Of a stretch of DNA of 64,000 nucleotides, positions 63,753-64,000 are shown one piece after another (within the stretch, counting starts at the first letter, position 1; each line of letters opens with the position of its first letter). The DNA lies in assembly GCF_002196705.1 (NCBI RefSeq), contig NZ_NADJ01000030.1:1-64000 (forward strand), given 5' to 3'. Below the pieces are notes generated by a model. That model did no database searches and had not been told where the DNA came from. It saw only the letters and a program-made list of their open reading frames with translations. The position numbers and the translations under genes were made by a program. This stretch comes from Desulfosporosinus sp. FKB. GTDB lineage: Bacteria; Bacillota; Desulfitobacteriia; Desulfitobacteriales; Desulfitobacteriaceae.

Positions 63753-64000
63753 TCAGGTGTTTTCCTGCTTAGAATTCGCTTGAGACTCTTCCTTCTCCAG
63801 ATTAATCCCAGTGTCATTCTGATTATTCTTGTCGCCCTTATCGCTCTTGCTGTTCTTGTCATTTTTGTCATTCTTTTTTCCATTCTTTTTAGCATCCTCG
63901 GCGGTGATATCCCGGTTCTCAATACTAGTTATCCCTGATTTAGCCACTTCAATCTCAACTTTGTCCGCAATTTGCAGCATTACGGAATTGTCTTTAACTT
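63753..64000 (-). CDS. yajC: YajC, C-terminal part (5' end outside the window)
   Basis: The frame runs in from the right edge (VKDNSVMLQIADKVEIEVAKSGITSI), which fits the beta strands near the end of YajC, the small SecDF-associated membrane protein. After SIENRDITAEDAKKN a long Lys/Asn/Asp-rich tail follows (about 45 residues, DKNDKNSKSDKGDKNNQND). The tail is unusual for YajC and resembles disordered or nucleic-acid-binding extensions. A start at the ATG 63980 is only internal. Position before secD-secF supports the call. Confidence 0.7.
   Translation of the reverse strand, partial: VKDNSVMLQIADKVEIEVAKSGITSIENRDITAEDAKKNGKKNDKNDKNSKSDKGDKNNQNDTGINLEKEESQANSKQENT

Noticed and set aside
63731-63922. 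63-codon minus-strand frame with Arg/Thr-rich sequence
   Set aside because: It is the wrong frame of the yajC tail, whose low-complexity repeats leave other frames open.

Overview
The window looks like chromosome from a spore-forming member of the Clostridia, most like the Desulfosporosinus/Desulfitobacterium group. The reasons are an intact sporulation sigma factor SigK, T-box leaders on aminoacyl-tRNA synthetase genes, CWB2-type surface proteins, a Gram-positive type IV pilus operon, and the gene orders alaS-ireB-ruvX, iscR-iscS-iscU-mnmA, hisS-aspS, rel-dtd and secD-secF-yajC. This assignment rests on gene content and recognised families; no database was searched. No rRNA, tRNA, CRISPR array or intact transposase gene was seen.

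Positions 1-12040 are mostly an eroded accessory region. It holds the remains of an FtsW/RodA/SpoVE-type gene, a truncated YraQ-family permease, conjugative-element-like debris, a PAS-GGDEF gene broken by a 10-bp tandem duplication, a DUF11 surface-protein fragment, a broken molbindin (mop) gene and the C-terminal half of a large serine recombinase. Among the relics are intact genes: a Tat-exported M28 peptidase, two tandem YibE/F membrane proteins and a 470-residue lipoprotein. The recombinase relic ends close to the 3' end of intact sigK, which suggests a lost skin-like element.

Positions 12896-24183 (minus strand) are a type IV pilus operon, transcribed pilA-pilB-pilC-four minor (pseudo)pilin-like genes-a 1026-residue Ig-like-repeat protein-pilM-pilN-pilO. 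The large protein is translationally coupled to pilM by an ATGA overlap, so it is probably a pilus-linked surface or tip protein. pilT and pilD are not in the window. A CWB2/Big_4/LRR surface protein follows, flanked by hairpin-rich DNA that may be mobile-element ends.

Positions 26700-46300 are mostly housekeeping genes: DUF4911 pair, U32 peptidase/tRNA hydroxylation protein, MoxR-VWA pair, mltG, a VanW lipoprotein, a DUF1292 protein with a His-Asp repeat, ruvX, aldo/keto reductase, ireB, alaS, an AI-2E family transporter, PRC-barrel protein, mnmA, iscU, iscS, iscR and rarA. Three tandem copies of a GC-rich 172-177 bp palindromic element separate ruvX from the aldo/keto reductase.

Positions 46375-64000 carry csoR-trxA behind a promoter with a CsoR-type operator, a T-box-controlled hisS-aspS operon, an MBL hydrolase, rel-dtd, apt, recJ, a CDF metal transporter, four tiny YjcZ-like membrane peptides, a polysaccharide deacetylase, secD-secF, an HD protein and the 3' end of yajC. 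Translation (synthetases, MnmA, Dtd), stringent response (Rel), purine salvage (Apt), repair (RecJ) and protein export (SecDF-YajC) lie side by side as in related Clostridia.
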